A DNA stretch of 64,000 bases from positions 2,914,001 to 2,978,000 of the forward strand of contig NZ_AP024643.1 of NCBI RefSeq assembly GCF_019977195.1, written 5' to 3'. The stretch comes from Arthrobacter sp. StoSoilA2. Lineage in GTDB: Bacteria > Actinomycetota > Actinomycetes > Actinomycetales > Micrococcaceae. Below, one piece after another: positions 18,064 to 27,529 of this stretch. Position 1 is the first letter of the stretch, and every line of letters starts with the position of its first letter. Under the pieces are notes generated by a model. That model saw only the letters and a program-made list of their open reading frames with translations. It was not told the origin of the DNA and made no database searches. A program made the translations under genes and the position numbers.

Positions 18064-18714
18064 TTAGTTTTCGGAGCCTGGCTCGGAGTTCGACTGGTTG
18101 GCCGTTCCACCGCCACCAGCTACCGAGCCTGCGTGAGCCGAGATCTTGTCGAAGAAGCCGTACTCCAGAGCCTCCGTGGCCGTGAACCACTTGTCGCGGT
18201 CGTTGTCCTTGAGGATGGTCTCCACAGTCTGGCCGGTCTGTTCTGCGGTGAGTTCCGCCATGACCTTCTTCATGTGCAGGATGAGCTCGGCCTGGATTTT
18301 GATATCCGAAGCAGTGCCGCCGATGCCACCGGACGGCTGGTGCATGAGAATACGGGCGTTGGGGGTGGCGTAACGCTTCCCCTTGGTTCCGGAGGAGAGC
18401 AGGAACTGCCCCATGGAGGCAGCCAGGCCGGTGGCAACAGTGACAACATCGTTGGGGATGAACTGCATGGTGTCGTAGATGGCCATGCCGGCGGTCACCG
18501 AGCCACCGGGTGAGTTGATGTAAAGGTAGATGTCCTTCTCGGGGTCTTCAGCCGAGAGGAGGAGCAGCTGGGAGCAGATGGCGTTGGCGTTCTCGTCACG
18601 GACTTCAGAGCCAAGCCAGATGATGCGCTCTTTCAGCAGGCGGTTGTAGATGTAGTTGTCCTGGGCTGCGGGATCGACAGTTGCCATCCGGGGAGCCTCT
18701 GATTGCTGTGACAT
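18064..18714 (-). CDS. clpP1: ATP-dependent Clp protease proteolytic subunit ClpP1
   Basis: This 216-residue subunit has Ser100 (GLAASMGQFL), His125 (LMHQPSGG) and Asp174 (DRDKWF), the full ClpP triad. YINSPGGSVTAGMAIYDTMQ is the signature region. The C-terminal 20 residues are a Gly/Ser/Asn-rich tail. It is the first gene of the clpP1-clpP2 pair, and a ClgR-like box lies about 100 bases upstream of its start. Confidence 0.97.
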   Translation of the reverse strand: MSQQSEAPRMATVDPAAQDNYIYNRLLKERIIWLGSEVRDENANAICSQLLLLSAEDPEKDIYLYINSPGGSVTAGMAIYDTMQFIPNDVVTVATGLAASMGQFLLSSGTKGKRYATPNARILMHQPSGGIGGTASDIKIQAELILHMKKVMAELTAEQTGQTVETILKDNDRDKWFTATEALEYGFFDKISAHAGSVAGGGGTANQSNSEPGSEN

Positions 18715-18813
18715 AAGTACTTACCTCTCGCTGGTGCCAGTGACCTCACTGAACTTCACTACTTGGACACTAACCGTTTTCAGGGACGATTTGTTCGCCG
18801 GAATCGCGCTGTT

Positions 18814-18824
18814 CGCTGACGGCG
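18814..18824 (+). promoter_or_regulatory. ClgR-like operator upstream of clpP1
   Basis: The sequence CGCTGACGGCG fits the core CGCYNANRGCG known for ClgR, the activator of clp genes in Streptomyces and Corynebacterium. It lies 100 bases upstream of clpP1, between that start and the tig terminator. Flanks match the published extended consensus only partly. Confidence 0.5.
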
Positions 18825-18889
18825 CACGATTGGAGCGGGCCCGCAGATCCAGCACGCTGATTGTATGCGGGCTTGTCCGTTCAGGGCTT

Positions 18890-18928
18890 AAAACAAACCG
18901 ACCCCGGATCACTGATCCGGGGTCGGTT
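18890..18928 (-). terminator. Intrinsic terminator after tig
   Basis: Arms AACCGACCCCGGATCA and its complement (18896-18911, 18913-18928) are followed on the minus strand by TGTTTT. It separates tig from clpP1. Confidence 0.8.
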
Positions 18929-18941
18929 GATGCGCTATTGA

Positions 18942-20324
18942 CTAGAACTTCACGGCTGCGGGGTCATCGCTGGCGACAACATCCGCTTCCTCGCCGGCTT
19001 CGGCGGTTGCTGCCTCATCAGCAGCAACTTCGCCCGCAGGGCGGACAAAATCGCTCAGGTCAACCTTGTTGCCTTCGGAGTCAACGACCTCGGCCTGGCC
19101 CAGCACAACGGCCAGTGCCTTGCGGCGGCGTACTTCGGAAACCATCATGGGGACCTGGCCGCTCTGATCGATGATCTGGGCGAACTGGTTGGGATCCATA
19201 CCGTACTGGCTTGCGGTGCTGACGATGTAGTCGATCAGCTCGTTCTGGCTGACGTCAACTTCTTCCTTGTCCGCAATGGCGTCAAGGATGACCTCGTTCT
19301 GGAAGGCGCGCTCAGTGTTTGCCTTGACCTCGGCGCGGTGCTCCTCGGTGTCGTGGTCACCTTCGCCGTGGGCGTTCTCCGGGTTGAAGTGAGCCTCAAT
19401 CTGCTCTTCGACAACCGAAGCCGGAACGGGGACCTCGACGAGCTCTACGAGCTTGTCCAGGACCTTGTCGCGGGCCTCAACGCCCTGTCCGACAACCTTG
19501 GAATCGGCAGCCTGCTTGGCGAGGTCCTCGCGGAGCTCAGCAAGGGTGTCGAATTCCGAAGCCAGCTGTGCGAAGTCGTCGTTGGCTTCAGGAAGCTCGC
19601 GCTCCTTGACGGCCTTGACAACAACCTTCACCTGGGCTGCCTCGCCGGCGTGGTCGCCGCCAACGAGCGTGGTGTCGAAGATTGCTTCTTCGTCTGCGGA
19701 CAGACCGGTCACGGCCTCGTCCAGGCCCTCAAGCATGGTGCCTGCACCAACCTGGTAGGACAAGCCGGACGCCGAGTCGATTTCTTCGCCATCGATCGTG
19801 GCGGTGATGTCGATCGTGAGGAAGTCCTCGTTCCGGGCGGGACGCTCCACGGACTTCAGCGTGCCGAAGCGGCCACGCAGTTCATCCAAGGCCTTGTCGA
19901 CGTCTTCAGCGGAGGATTCAGCCGCAGCAACCTCAACCTTGATGCCTGCATAGTCCGGCAGCTCGATCTCGGGCCGAACATCAATCTCCACCTGGAACTT
20001 AAGCTCGCCATCGGTTGCGGACGGGTCCGGAACCTCGGTGATCTCAACTTCAGGACGGCTCAGGGGACGAACACCCGTTTCCTGGACAGCAGCCTGGTAC
20101 CAGCCGTTGAGGCCATCGTTGATGGCGGTTTCCAGGACATAGCCACGGCCAACGCGCTGGTCGATCAGCTTGGAAGGAACCTTGCCCTTGCGGAATCCGG
20201 GGACCTGGATCTGCGAAGCAACAGTCTTGTAAGCGGCATCGATGCTCGGCTTCAGTTCCTCAAAGGGAACCTCAACGTTGAGCTTGACCCGCGTGGGGGT
20301 GAGGTTCTCGACAGCGCTCTTCAC
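18942..20324 (-). CDS. tig: Trigger factor chaperone
   Basis: This 460-residue ribosome-bound peptidyl-prolyl isomerase assists nascent chain folding. The ribosome-docking loop is GFRKGKVP (about residues 44-51), the FKBP-like domain spans about 155-240 (DEEAIFDTTLVGGDHAGEA) and the long helical C-terminal arms follow. The last 40 residues are an acidic Ala/Glu-rich tail, common in actinobacteria. It lies immediately downstream of tRNA-Pro and upstream of clpP1, the usual chaperone-protease order. Confidence 0.97.
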   Translation of the reverse strand: MKSAVENLTPTRVKLNVEVPFEELKPSIDAAYKTVASQIQVPGFRKGKVPSKLIDQRVGRGYVLETAINDGLNGWYQAAVQETGVRPLSRPEVEITEVPDPSATDGELKFQVEIDVRPEIELPDYAGIKVEVAAAESSAEDVDKALDELRGRFGTLKSVERPARNEDFLTIDITATIDGEEIDSASGLSYQVGAGTMLEGLDEAVTGLSADEEAIFDTTLVGGDHAGEAAQVKVVVKAVKERELPEANDDFAQLASEFDTLAELREDLAKQAADSKVVGQGVEARDKVLDKLVELVEVPVPASVVEEQIEAHFNPENAHGEGDHDTEEHRAEVKANTERAFQNEVILDAIADKEEVDVSQNELIDYIVSTASQYGMDPNQFAQIIDQSGQVPMMVSEVRRRKALAVVLGQAEVVDSEGNKVDLSDFVRPAGEVAADEAATAEAGEEADVVASDDPAAVKF

Positions 20325-20394
20325 AGTCTAAGTACTCCTGAATTTGTGGGTATGGGGTTCTGCCGCATCCCTGAGGCGGACACGAAACACAGAG

Positions 20395-20469
20395 TCGGGG
20401 TGACAGGATTTGAACCTGCGACTTCCTGCTCCCAAAGCAGGCGCTCTAGCCAAGCTGAGCTACACCCCG
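20395..20469 (-). tRNA. tRNA-Pro (TGG)
   Basis: The 75-base minus-strand sequence folds as a tRNA: acceptor CGGGGTG/CACCCCG with discriminator A, D-arm TAGCTCAG, anticodon stem CCTGC/GCAGG around loop TTTGGGA (anticodon TGG), and T-arm GGTTCAAATCC. No CCA is encoded. It lies 70 bases upstream of tig. Confidence 0.97.
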
Positions 20470-20513
20470 AATGCACAGGACAGTCTACGGGCAAGCGGGC
20501 CCGGAATGCACAT

Positions 20514-20542
20514 TTGACACCGCCGCCGGAATTAGGTTTAGT
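20514..20542 (+). promoter_or_regulatory. Promoter of tRNA-Gly
   Basis: TTGACA (20514-20519) and TTTAGT (20537-20542) with a 17-base spacer precede the tRNA-Gly gene by about 77 bases. Confidence 0.6.
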
Positions 20543-20619
20543 TGTACCCGGCTTCAACAGCCACCGGGAAGATGTCCTGAGCATGAGATCCATACAAGGA
20601 TCCAGCAGGAGACCCACCC

Positions 20620-20693
20620 GGGGACGTAGCTTAATGGTAAAGCCTCAGTCTTCCAAACTGATTACGCGGGTTCGATTCCCGTCGTCCCCTCCA
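20620..20693 (+). tRNA. tRNA-Gly (TCC)
   Basis: The acceptor arms GGGGACG/CGTCCCC with discriminator T, anticodon stem CAGT/ACTG around TCC, and T-arm GGGTTCGATTCCC are all present. The CCA end is encoded at 20691-20693. A strong terminator follows directly. Confidence 0.97.
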
Positions 20694-20695
20694 GT

Positions 20696-20730
20696 AAAAA
20701 AGCCCCAATCTTCGGATTGGGGCTTTTTTG
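20696..20730. terminator. Bidirectional terminator
   Basis: AAAAAAGCCCCAATC, loop TTCG, and the complementary arm ending TTTTTT serve tRNA-Gly on the plus strand and the Nei-type gene on the minus strand. Confidence 0.92.
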
Positions 20731-20772
20731 TTGTTACGAACCCGCAATCGTTGTTACAACAGGCCAGCGCTG

Positions 20773-21678
20773 TTACAACTGGCAGCCAGGGCACCAATAC
20801 AATTTGCGGGCGCCGATTTCGACCATGCCTACCAGCGTCCCGCAAGCGCGGCAGGGCTGCCCTTCGCGCTTATAGACAAAGTGCGCATCGGCGTCGGGCG
20901 CTGAGGTGCCGTTACCGCTCCATAGCGCCGGCGGCGTGGTGACAATCCGGCCGTCGCGTACGCCGTCGGACATGGCAAGGACGGCGTCATCCCACAACCT
21001 GCCGGCCGTCGCAGCGTCAATCTTGTTCCCAGGAGTCCATGGATCCACCGACTGACGAAAGAGGACCTCTGCGCGGTAAATATTTCCAACCCCCGCCAGC
21101 ACCGATTGATCCATCAACAGCATGGCCACGGCCGTCTTGCGGCATCGCAACCGGCGGATGAACTCGTCCCGGTCCCCCGGCCGGTTACGCAGCGGATCAG
21201 GGCCCAGGCGGCCCAGTACAGCTTCTGCTTCATGGGACGTAACAGCGGCGCAAGTGGTGGCTCCACGAAGATCGGCCCAGCCGTTGTCCGACACCAGGCG
21301 CGCGCGGACGGCACCCACCGGGGCGGGAGGCCCTGCGTAGTCCACCCCGGCACCGGACTCCCCCTCTGCACCGGATGAGGCAGTCTCGCGCTCACCGATC
21401 CGGCGAGGCGCGCCAATGCTGGAGGCTCCCGAGAAGGAGCTATCGCCGCCAAAGCTCCAGGCACCATAAAGACCAAGGTGAACGTGGAGGAAAAGATCGT
21501 GGTCGAACCTCAGGAACAGCTGCTTTCCGTGCGCAACAGATTCAACCATCACATGTCCGCTCAGAAGCTCCGCACCGGCCGTGAATCGGCCCTGCGGACT
21601 CGAAACCTCCAAGCGCCGGCCGCCAAACACGTCCTGGAATTGGCGGGCCAGCCTATGGACGGAGTGCCCCTCAGGCAC
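20773..21678 (-). CDS. Nei-type DNA glycosylase (endonuclease VIII family)
   Basis: This 301-residue protein begins MPEGHSVHRLARQFQ, the Nei subgroup start with catalytic Pro2 and Glu3 (Rv2464c type as I remember it). The helix-two-turn-helix segment is SVLAGVGNIYRAEVLF, and the zinc finger is CRACG then WCPGCQL at the very end. Residues about 76-122 form a Ser/Gly-rich, probably disordered insertion unlike the compact family core. It starts at a GTG that overlaps the last base of rpiB, so it is coupled to that gene. Confidence 0.92.
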   Translation of the reverse strand: MPEGHSVHRLARQFQDVFGGRRLEVSSPQGRFTAGAELLSGHVMVESVAHGKQLFLRFDHDLFLHVHLGLYGAWSFGGDSSFSGASSIGAPRRIGERETASSGAEGESGAGVDYAGPPAPVGAVRARLVSDNGWADLRGATTCAAVTSHEAEAVLGRLGPDPLRNRPGDRDEFIRRLRCRKTAVAMLLMDQSVLAGVGNIYRAEVLFRQSVDPWTPGNKIDAATAGRLWDDAVLAMSDGVRDGRIVTTPPALWSGNGTSAPDADAHFVYKREGQPCRACGTLVGMVEIGARKLYWCPGCQL

Positions 21679-22160
21679 TACTCGACGATCTCGCCGGTGG
21701 TCTCGTAAGCCGCAATCTTGCCGATACGGCGGATGTGGCGCTCGTCATTGCTGAAAGGTTCCTGGAGGAAGGCCTCAATGAGTTCGGTTGCTTCTTCCAC
21801 CGTATGCTGGCGGCCACCAACGGCCACTACGTTGGCGTCGTTGTGCTCGCGGGCGAGCTTGGCCGTAGAGAGGTTCCAGGCCAGCGCGGCACGCACACCC
21901 TTGACCTTGTTGGCGGCAATTTGTTCACCATTGCCCGAACCACCCAGGACGATGCCCAGCGCATGCACGCCTGCTTGCTGATCAGCCACCACTGCAACTC
22001 CTGCGTTGATGCAGAAGGACGGGTAGTCATCCAGAGCGTCATATTCCCTGGGTCCGTGGTCCACAACCTCATAACCCTTTGCGGTGAGGTGGCTGACCAG
22101 GTGGGCGCTGAGTTCCATGCCGGCGTGGTCGGTGGCGATGTGGACGCGGGGTGTAGTCAC
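21678..22160 (-). CDS. rpiB: Ribose-5-phosphate isomerase B
   Basis: This 160-residue RpiB/LacAB-family enzyme interconverts ribose-5-phosphate and ribulose-5-phosphate. The signatures ATDHAGMEL, DYPSFC, GIVLGGSGNGEQIAANKVKG and AREHNDANVVAVGGR match actinobacterial RpiB closely, including the catalytic Glu in GNGEQ. I take the GTG at 22160; an in-frame start at 22196 would add 12 residues without resemblance to the family. It is followed by nei with a one-base overlap. Confidence 0.93.
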   Translation of the reverse strand: MTTPRVHIATDHAGMELSAHLVSHLTAKGYEVVDHGPREYDALDDYPSFCINAGVAVVADQQAGVHALGIVLGGSGNGEQIAANKVKGVRAALAWNLSTAKLAREHNDANVVAVGGRQHTVEEATELIEAFLQEPFSNDERHIRRIGKIAAYETTGEIVE

Positions 22161-22232
22161 AGGAAGTCCATTCTTTCTGGCGCGCCGGTACGGCACTTGC
22201 CGGGCGCGGCGGTGTGGGATGCGCTACCTAGG

Positions 22233-23243
22233 TTACCGCGCCCCGGGTTGCTGGGGCTGCCCGCCGTGGTGGGCCCGCTCGGCAGCCCGGTTCAGGATGC
22301 CCGCGAGTTCGTCCGCTGTTGCCGGAGTCCCTGCACTGAGCGCAACCCTGCCTCCATTAAGTTTCCTTACGACGACGGCCGGTCCGCTGCTGACCAGCAT
22401 CGCCGTTGCATCGTCATGATGCCGCCAACCCCATCCGCCAAAGTCTGCGGCTTTCACTTCAGCCGGAGCTGCTGCCGCGATGTCGACGGCGGGAACGGTC
22501 AGGACCGGCACGATGCCGCCTGCGAAGACCTGCAGCCCTCCCCTGTCCGCCCGGACGCGGGCGAAGAGGAAGCCGGCACCAACCAACGCCGCCGCGGCCA
22601 ACAAGGCTCCCAGCCATGGGACGGCTATCGCGATCAGCGCGGCTGGAAACAGCGTGGACACGATGATCATGATGAAAACTGAACTGCGGGCATGGACCCA
22701 CATGCGCAGCGTATCCCGCGCGAGGTCCGGGTCTGTGACGTACAGGCGTGCGGCTTCAAGGGCTTCGTCGTCCTCCCGCGTCCACCGGGGATCGGGTTTG
22801 AAGGCGAACATGAGGACGACTCCCAACGACACCGCCGCTCCACTGCCCATGGCGAGGACGATCGGATCAACGTGGGAAGCGCGGGCGTCCCCCAGCCCCG
22901 ATTGCCCTACCAATCCGGCAGCCAGCACTGTTGTCACGAAGAGGCTCACCATGAGGCCAAGGCCCATCATGACCCTGCGCATGACCACCGGCCGGGACAG
23001 CGGCACGGCCTGGAGGAACGCGACCCAGCCGAAAAAGGTGATCAGGGCTGCGCCGCCGGTTACATAGGCGCCGAAAGGAGCAAAGGCACTGCCGCCGTCG
23101 GCGTTCCACATCACTGCTACCGGATCGGGAAGATCGTTTCGCACCATCTGTGCGCACACAACGAAACCTATGGCCAGCAGCAGCGGAAAGGCTAGTGCAA
23201 ACCTGAGTGCGCGGATATCAAGAGACTCCCTGAACGTTCCCAT
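22233..23243 (-). CDS. DUF1648-type membrane protein
   Basis: This 336-residue membrane protein has about six hydrophobic segments. Residues 36-55 (NDLPDPVAVMWNADGG) recall the DUF1648 motif, in which a P-x-H/W pair follows the first membrane segment. The C-terminal 80 residues are soluble, with no motif I know. No enzymatic function can be given. TAGCGT lies six bases before the ATG, so the mRNA is likely leaderless. It diverges from pepN. Confidence 0.75.
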   Translation of the reverse strand: MGTFRESLDIRALRFALAFPLLLAIGFVVCAQMVRNDLPDPVAVMWNADGGSAFAPFGAYVTGGAALITFFGWVAFLQAVPLSRPVVMRRVMMGLGLMVSLFVTTVLAAGLVGQSGLGDARASHVDPIVLAMGSGAAVSLGVVLMFAFKPDPRWTREDDEALEAARLYVTDPDLARDTLRMWVHARSSVFIMIIVSTLFPAALIAIAVPWLGALLAAAALVGAGFLFARVRADRGGLQVFAGGIVPVLTVPAVDIAAAAPAEVKAADFGGWGWRHHDDATAMLVSSGPAVVVRKLNGGRVALSAGTPATADELAGILNRAAERAHHGGQPQQPGAR

Positions 23244-23375
23244 GCTCCAACGCTACTCCGTGCCGGCGACACTGTGGGGGCACCTCCTTGCCATCGGCGC
23301 TTGGAGTGAAAGAATGGCTTCACACCATCGACCGGACCTGCCCCGGCCGGACACCCCAACCTCTGGAGGCACCAC

Positions 23376-25949
23376 TTGCCAGGCCTTAACCTGACGCGCA
23401 ACGAAGCCGCGCAGCGCGCTGAAATACTCAATGTCGAGTCCTACAACGTCACCCTGGATCTGACCAAGGGCGCCACGGTGTTCGGATCCACCACCGTGGT
23501 GAAGTTCTCGGCAAAGGCTGGAGCCTCGACGTTTATCGACGCCGTGACCGAGAGCGTTTACAGCGTTACCCTGAACGGCACCGAACTGGATCCCGCCGAG
23601 GTATCCGATGGCGTCCGCATCCAACTTCCAAACCTTGCCGACGAGAATGAACTCATAGTCGTCGCCGATGCGCGCTACATGAACACAGGTGAGGGCCTCC
23701 ATCGTTTCGTGGATCCGGTGGATGGGGAGGTCTACCTCTACACCCAGTTCGAGGTTCCGGATTCCCGGCGGATGTTCGCTGTCTTCGAGCAGCCGGACCT
23801 GAAGGCCAGCTTCACGTTCCGCGTCACTGCTCCCTCACACTGGGACGTCGTCTCCAACTCCCCCACCCCGGTTCCGGTTGAAACTGATGCAGGCGAGGAC
23901 GGTGGAGCCAGGTCCGTGTGGGAATTCGCTCCCACTCCGCGTCTGTCCTCGTATGTCACCGCCCTGATAGCCGGACCGTACCAGTCCGTCCGTTCCGAGG
24001 TGGCAAGTTCGGACGGCAGGGTCATACCGCTGGGCGTCTTCGCGCGCAAATCCTTGATGCAGTACCTGGATGCGGACAACATCTTCGAACTTACCCGCCA
24101 GGGCTTTGAATTCTTCGAGGCACAGTTTGGCTGCCCGTACCCGTTTGAAAAGTACGATCAGCTGTTCGTCCCCGAATTCAATGCCGGTGCAATGGAAAAC
24201 GCCGGCGCGGTGACAATCCTGGAAGGCTACATCTTCCGCGGCAAGGTCGCCGGCGCACAGATCGAGCGCCGGGCCATCACGGTCCTGCACGAACTCGCGC
24301 ACATGTGGTTCGGGGACCTGGTGACCATGCGCTGGTGGAACGACCTCTGGCTCAACGAGTCGTTCGCCGAGTACATGTCCCACCTGGCCGCTGTGGAAAA
24401 CACGGCCTTCGACAGGGCTTGGACAACCTTCGCCTCCGTTGAGAAATCGTGGGCATACCGCCAGGATCAACTGCCCACCACGCACCCGATCTTCGCGGAA
24501 ATCAACAACCTGGAAGACGTTGAGGTCAATTTCGACGGCATCACCTACGCCAAGGGCGCCTCCGTGCTGCGGCAGTTGGTTGCCTGGGTTGGACCGGAAC
24601 AGTTCATGTCAGGGGTGCGCACGTACTTCGCCAAGCACGCTTGGAAGAACACCGAACTGGCTGACCTCATGGTGGAACTCGAAGCCGCAAGCGGCCGTGA
24701 CCTGGACGTATGGGGCAAGCTCTGGCTCGAAACCGCCGGCGTGAACACCCTGGCTCCCGAGGTGGACGTGGAGCAGGACGGCACCATCACCGCGTTCAAC
24801 ATCCTGCAATCCGCGATCGATGAACAACCAACGCTTCGTCCCCATCGCCTTGCGGTGGGCTTCTACAACCTCACCGAAGAGGGCAAGCTGGAGCGGACGC
24901 ACCGCGAGGAGCTCGACGTCGAGGGTCCCCGGACGGAAGTCCCCGCCTTGGCAGGCCTCACACGCCCGGACCTCATCCTGCTTAATGATGATGATCTCGC
25001 CTACGCCAAAGTACGGCTGGACGCCCACTCGCTGGCCACAGCGAAAGCGCATCTCAAGGATTTTGCCGCCAGCTTGCCCCGCACACTGGTCTGGGGCTCC
25101 GCATGGGATGCGGCACGGGACGGAGAAACTCCTGCGCGCGGCTACGTCGAACTGATACTGGCGAACATCGCGGAGGAAACAGATTCCTCTGTGATCCTCG
25201 TTCAGCTGCGGCAACTTGCCACGACGCTGACCTACTATGTGGCGGCCGGGCACAAACTGGAGGCAACGATCGCTGCCGCCGATAAGCTGTGGGAGCTCGC
25301 GTCAGCGGTGGAAGCCGGCTCGGATGCGCAGTTGCAGTTCGTGAAGTCCTACGCGCAACTTGCACGCAGCGCAGATCAGCTGGACCGCATCCAGGCACTG
25401 CTGGACGGGACCGACACTCTTGAGGGCCTAACCGTTGACCAGGACATGCGCTGGGAACTGCTAACCGCTTTGGTGGCCGGCGGCAGGCAGGGCCAGGAGC
25501 GCATCGACCACGAACTCGCCCGCGACAACACCTCCACCGGCCAAAATGCAGCGGCACAGGCCAAGGCCGCTATTCCCACGGCGGAGGCCAAAGCTGCAGC
25601 GTGGGATTCCATCGTGGTCAAGGGCGAACTCTCCAACGCCCTGCAAGCCTCGGCAGTGGCCGGCTTCATGCGGGTGCCGGACACCACCCTGCTGGAGCCC
25701 TACGCTGAGAAATATTTTGAAGCGGTCCCCGGGATTGTCAAAGAACGCACGCACGCGTTGGCCCAGCAGATTGTCGTGGGCCTGTACCCGGCGCAGCTCA
25801 CAACCCAGGCCACGGTGGACCGGACGGACGAATTCCTTGCAGCTCTTCCAGAGGAGAGTGCCGCCCTGCGCCGCATGATGCTGGAAAACCGGGACGCCGT
25901 GGCGCGGGCGCTCCGTGCCCGGGCAGCGGACGTGGACGTGGACGCCTAA
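23376..25949 (+). CDS. pepN: Aminopeptidase N (M1 family)
   Basis: This 857-residue zinc metallopeptidase releases N-terminal residues from peptides. The exopeptidase motif GAMEN is at 271-275, the zinc motif HELAH at 305-309 with the third ligand Glu in NESFAEY about residue 328, and the ERAP1-like C-terminal domain completes the chain. The start is a TTG at 23376, preceded by TGGAGG about six bases upstream. It is a single gene with an OsmC gene downstream. Confidence 0.96.
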   Translation: MPGLNLTRNEAAQRAEILNVESYNVTLDLTKGATVFGSTTVVKFSAKAGASTFIDAVTESVYSVTLNGTELDPAEVSDGVRIQLPNLADENELIVVADARYMNTGEGLHRFVDPVDGEVYLYTQFEVPDSRRMFAVFEQPDLKASFTFRVTAPSHWDVVSNSPTPVPVETDAGEDGGARSVWEFAPTPRLSSYVTALIAGPYQSVRSEVASSDGRVIPLGVFARKSLMQYLDADNIFELTRQGFEFFEAQFGCPYPFEKYDQLFVPEFNAGAMENAGAVTILEGYIFRGKVAGAQIERRAITVLHELAHMWFGDLVTMRWWNDLWLNESFAEYMSHLAAVENTAFDRAWTTFASVEKSWAYRQDQLPTTHPIFAEINNLEDVEVNFDGITYAKGASVLRQLVAWVGPEQFMSGVRTYFAKHAWKNTELADLMVELEAASGRDLDVWGKLWLETAGVNTLAPEVDVEQDGTITAFNILQSAIDEQPTLRPHRLAVGFYNLTEEGKLERTHREELDVEGPRTEVPALAGLTRPDLILLNDDDLAYAKVRLDAHSLATAKAHLKDFAASLPRTLVWGSAWDAARDGETPARGYVELILANIAEETDSSVILVQLRQLATTLTYYVAAGHKLEATIAAADKLWELASAVEAGSDAQLQFVKSYAQLARSADQLDRIQALLDGTDTLEGLTVDQDMRWELLTALVAGGRQGQERIDHELARDNTSTGQNAAAQAKAAIPTAEAKAAAWDSIVVKGELSNALQASAVAGFMRVPDTTLLEPYAEKYFEAVPGIVKERTHALAQQIVVGLYPAQLTTQATVDRTDEFLAALPEESAALRRMMLENRDAVARALRARAADVDVDA

Positions 25950-26003
25950 GCAGTCCGTTGGGGCCTGTGCCGGCGCTGTTTGGCAGATGGCTAAACTGTC
26001 CGC

Positions 26004-26483
26004 ATGGGCCTCAACGAACACCACTATGCATTGACCGTCCGCTGGACTGGAAATCTGGGCGTGGGTACAGAAAGCTACAGAGGGTACTCGCGGGATCATG
26101 ACATAGAAATTCCCGGGCTGCCCATCCTCAAAGGTTCCGCAGATCCAACGTTCCACGGCGACCGCACGCGCTACAACCCCGAGCAACTCCTGCTTGCTGC
26201 CCTGTCGCAATGCCACATGCTCTCCTTCCTGCACGTGGCGGTAAAACATGGGGTTGTTGTAACCGGCTACGAGGACAACGCCGAGGGCACCATGAAGCTA
26301 AATCGTGACGGCAGCGGCCAATTCGAGAGCGTGACTCTGAAGCCGCACGTCACTATCGCGGATCCGGCTCATTCGGCCTTGACGGCGCAACTTCACCACG
26401 AAGCCAATCAGGTCTGTTTCATAGCCCGCAGCGTCAATTTCCCGGTGTTGCACGAGCCAATCACGACGGCGGCAGCGGCCTGA
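26004..26483 (+). CDS. OsmC family peroxide-detoxifying protein
   Basis: This 159-residue protein shows the OsmC/Ohr fold, with the two reactive cysteines in LLAALSQCHMLSFL (about residue 73) and HHEANQVCFIARSV (about 139). Such proteins reduce organic hydroperoxides with dithiols. TAAACT lies six bases before the ATG, suggesting a leaderless transcript. It converges on the epimerase gene with a 14-base gap. Confidence 0.9.
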   Translation: MGLNEHHYALTVRWTGNLGVGTESYRGYSRDHDIEIPGLPILKGSADPTFHGDRTRYNPEQLLLAALSQCHMLSFLHVAVKHGVVVTGYEDNAEGTMKLNRDGSGQFESVTLKPHVTIADPAHSALTAQLHHEANQVCFIARSVNFPVLHEPITTAAAA

Positions 26484-26497
26484 CGCTGTAAGCCCCC

Positions 26498-27529
26498 TTA
26501 GCTCTGTTGCTTCCGCAGGAGTCCTACCAGCCTGCGTTCGGTTTCACGGCTTAAGCCTGCCTTGCGCTCCCTTTCCAAGCCCAGGCTTCGCTCATAGTCC
26601 AGAGCGTCCCGGAGGGTCTCCTGCCACGGGCGCAACGTCATCCCGAGCGCCTTCGCTGCTTGATTGCTTCGCGATTGAAAACCGTCGTGGTCCGCTGGCA
26701 ACCAGAGAGGAAGTGAGTCCGGCCCGGACCAGTACTCGACGCCTTGCCCGACCAGCCAGTCTTCGTCGGCCTGGACAGTTTCGCTCGATGGCAGCCTCGG
26801 CTCCGTGCCGGGCTGACTCTCCTGGCCCACCGCCGCGCGGCTGGATTCCGAAATGTACTCACTGAACGGAACTACATCTCCCAACGCGTTGTAAGTGCCC
26901 GTCAGGCCCATCCCAGCACCTTGGATGATCCATCCGGCGAGGTCACGGACGTCGATGATCTGGGTGGCGTCATCGGGAATGTCCGGCACGAGAACCGGCT
27001 CGGTATTGGCTGCAAAGCGCGCAGGCCAATAACCGTAGCGGTCGGAGCCGTCCCCTGGCCCTCCGATCAGCCCGGCCCGCACAATGTGGGCTTTGTGCCC
27101 AACCAAAGCGAGCGTCATGTGCTCGATCGCAGACTTCGATTCACCATAGGTTTCCGGAGTGCCTGATTGTCCTTCAGGCAACGGTTCAAGAAGCGCCGCG
27201 TTCTCGTCAGCGCCAGGAACCGAATGATCCGCATACACCGAGCAACTGGACACGAAGGTCCAATGGCCCGCATGCGGTCCCAACGCTTCAAGGGCATCCC
27301 GCGCTTGAACAGGATCCCTGGAAACCTCGACAACCGCATCCCAGCTGCTGTTCACGTCCCCATAGGCGGCACTACCCAAGGCGCGGTCGCCACGGACCCA
27401 GGCCACGCCGTCGGGCGGGTTCGCCTGGGTACCACGGGCCAGACACGTGACGTCGTGCCCCAAGGCAAGCGCCTGCTTTGCGATTTCAGCTGACAGGAAG
27501 GCGGTACCGCCAAGGACCAGGATGCGCAT
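26498..27529 (-). CDS. NAD-dependent epimerase/dehydratase-type protein
   Basis: This 343-residue extended SDR starts with the nucleotide loop MRILVLGGTAFLSAEIAKQAL. The usual YxxxK is seen as YGESKSAIEHM at about residue 129. The C-terminal domain of about 150 residues contains LGMTLRPWQETLRDAL. It resembles actinobacterial reductases annotated as NAD-dependent epimerases; the substrate is unknown. TAGCGT six bases before the ATG suggests a leaderless mRNA. Confidence 0.85.
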   Translation of the reverse strand: MRILVLGGTAFLSAEIAKQALALGHDVTCLARGTQANPPDGVAWVRGDRALGSAAYGDVNSSWDAVVEVSRDPVQARDALEALGPHAGHWTFVSSCSVYADHSVPGADENAALLEPLPEGQSGTPETYGESKSAIEHMTLALVGHKAHIVRAGLIGGPGDGSDRYGYWPARFAANTEPVLVPDIPDDATQIIDVRDLAGWIIQGAGMGLTGTYNALGDVVPFSEYISESSRAAVGQESQPGTEPRLPSSETVQADEDWLVGQGVEYWSGPDSLPLWLPADHDGFQSRSNQAAKALGMTLRPWQETLRDALDYERSLGLERERKAGLSRETERRLVGLLRKQQS

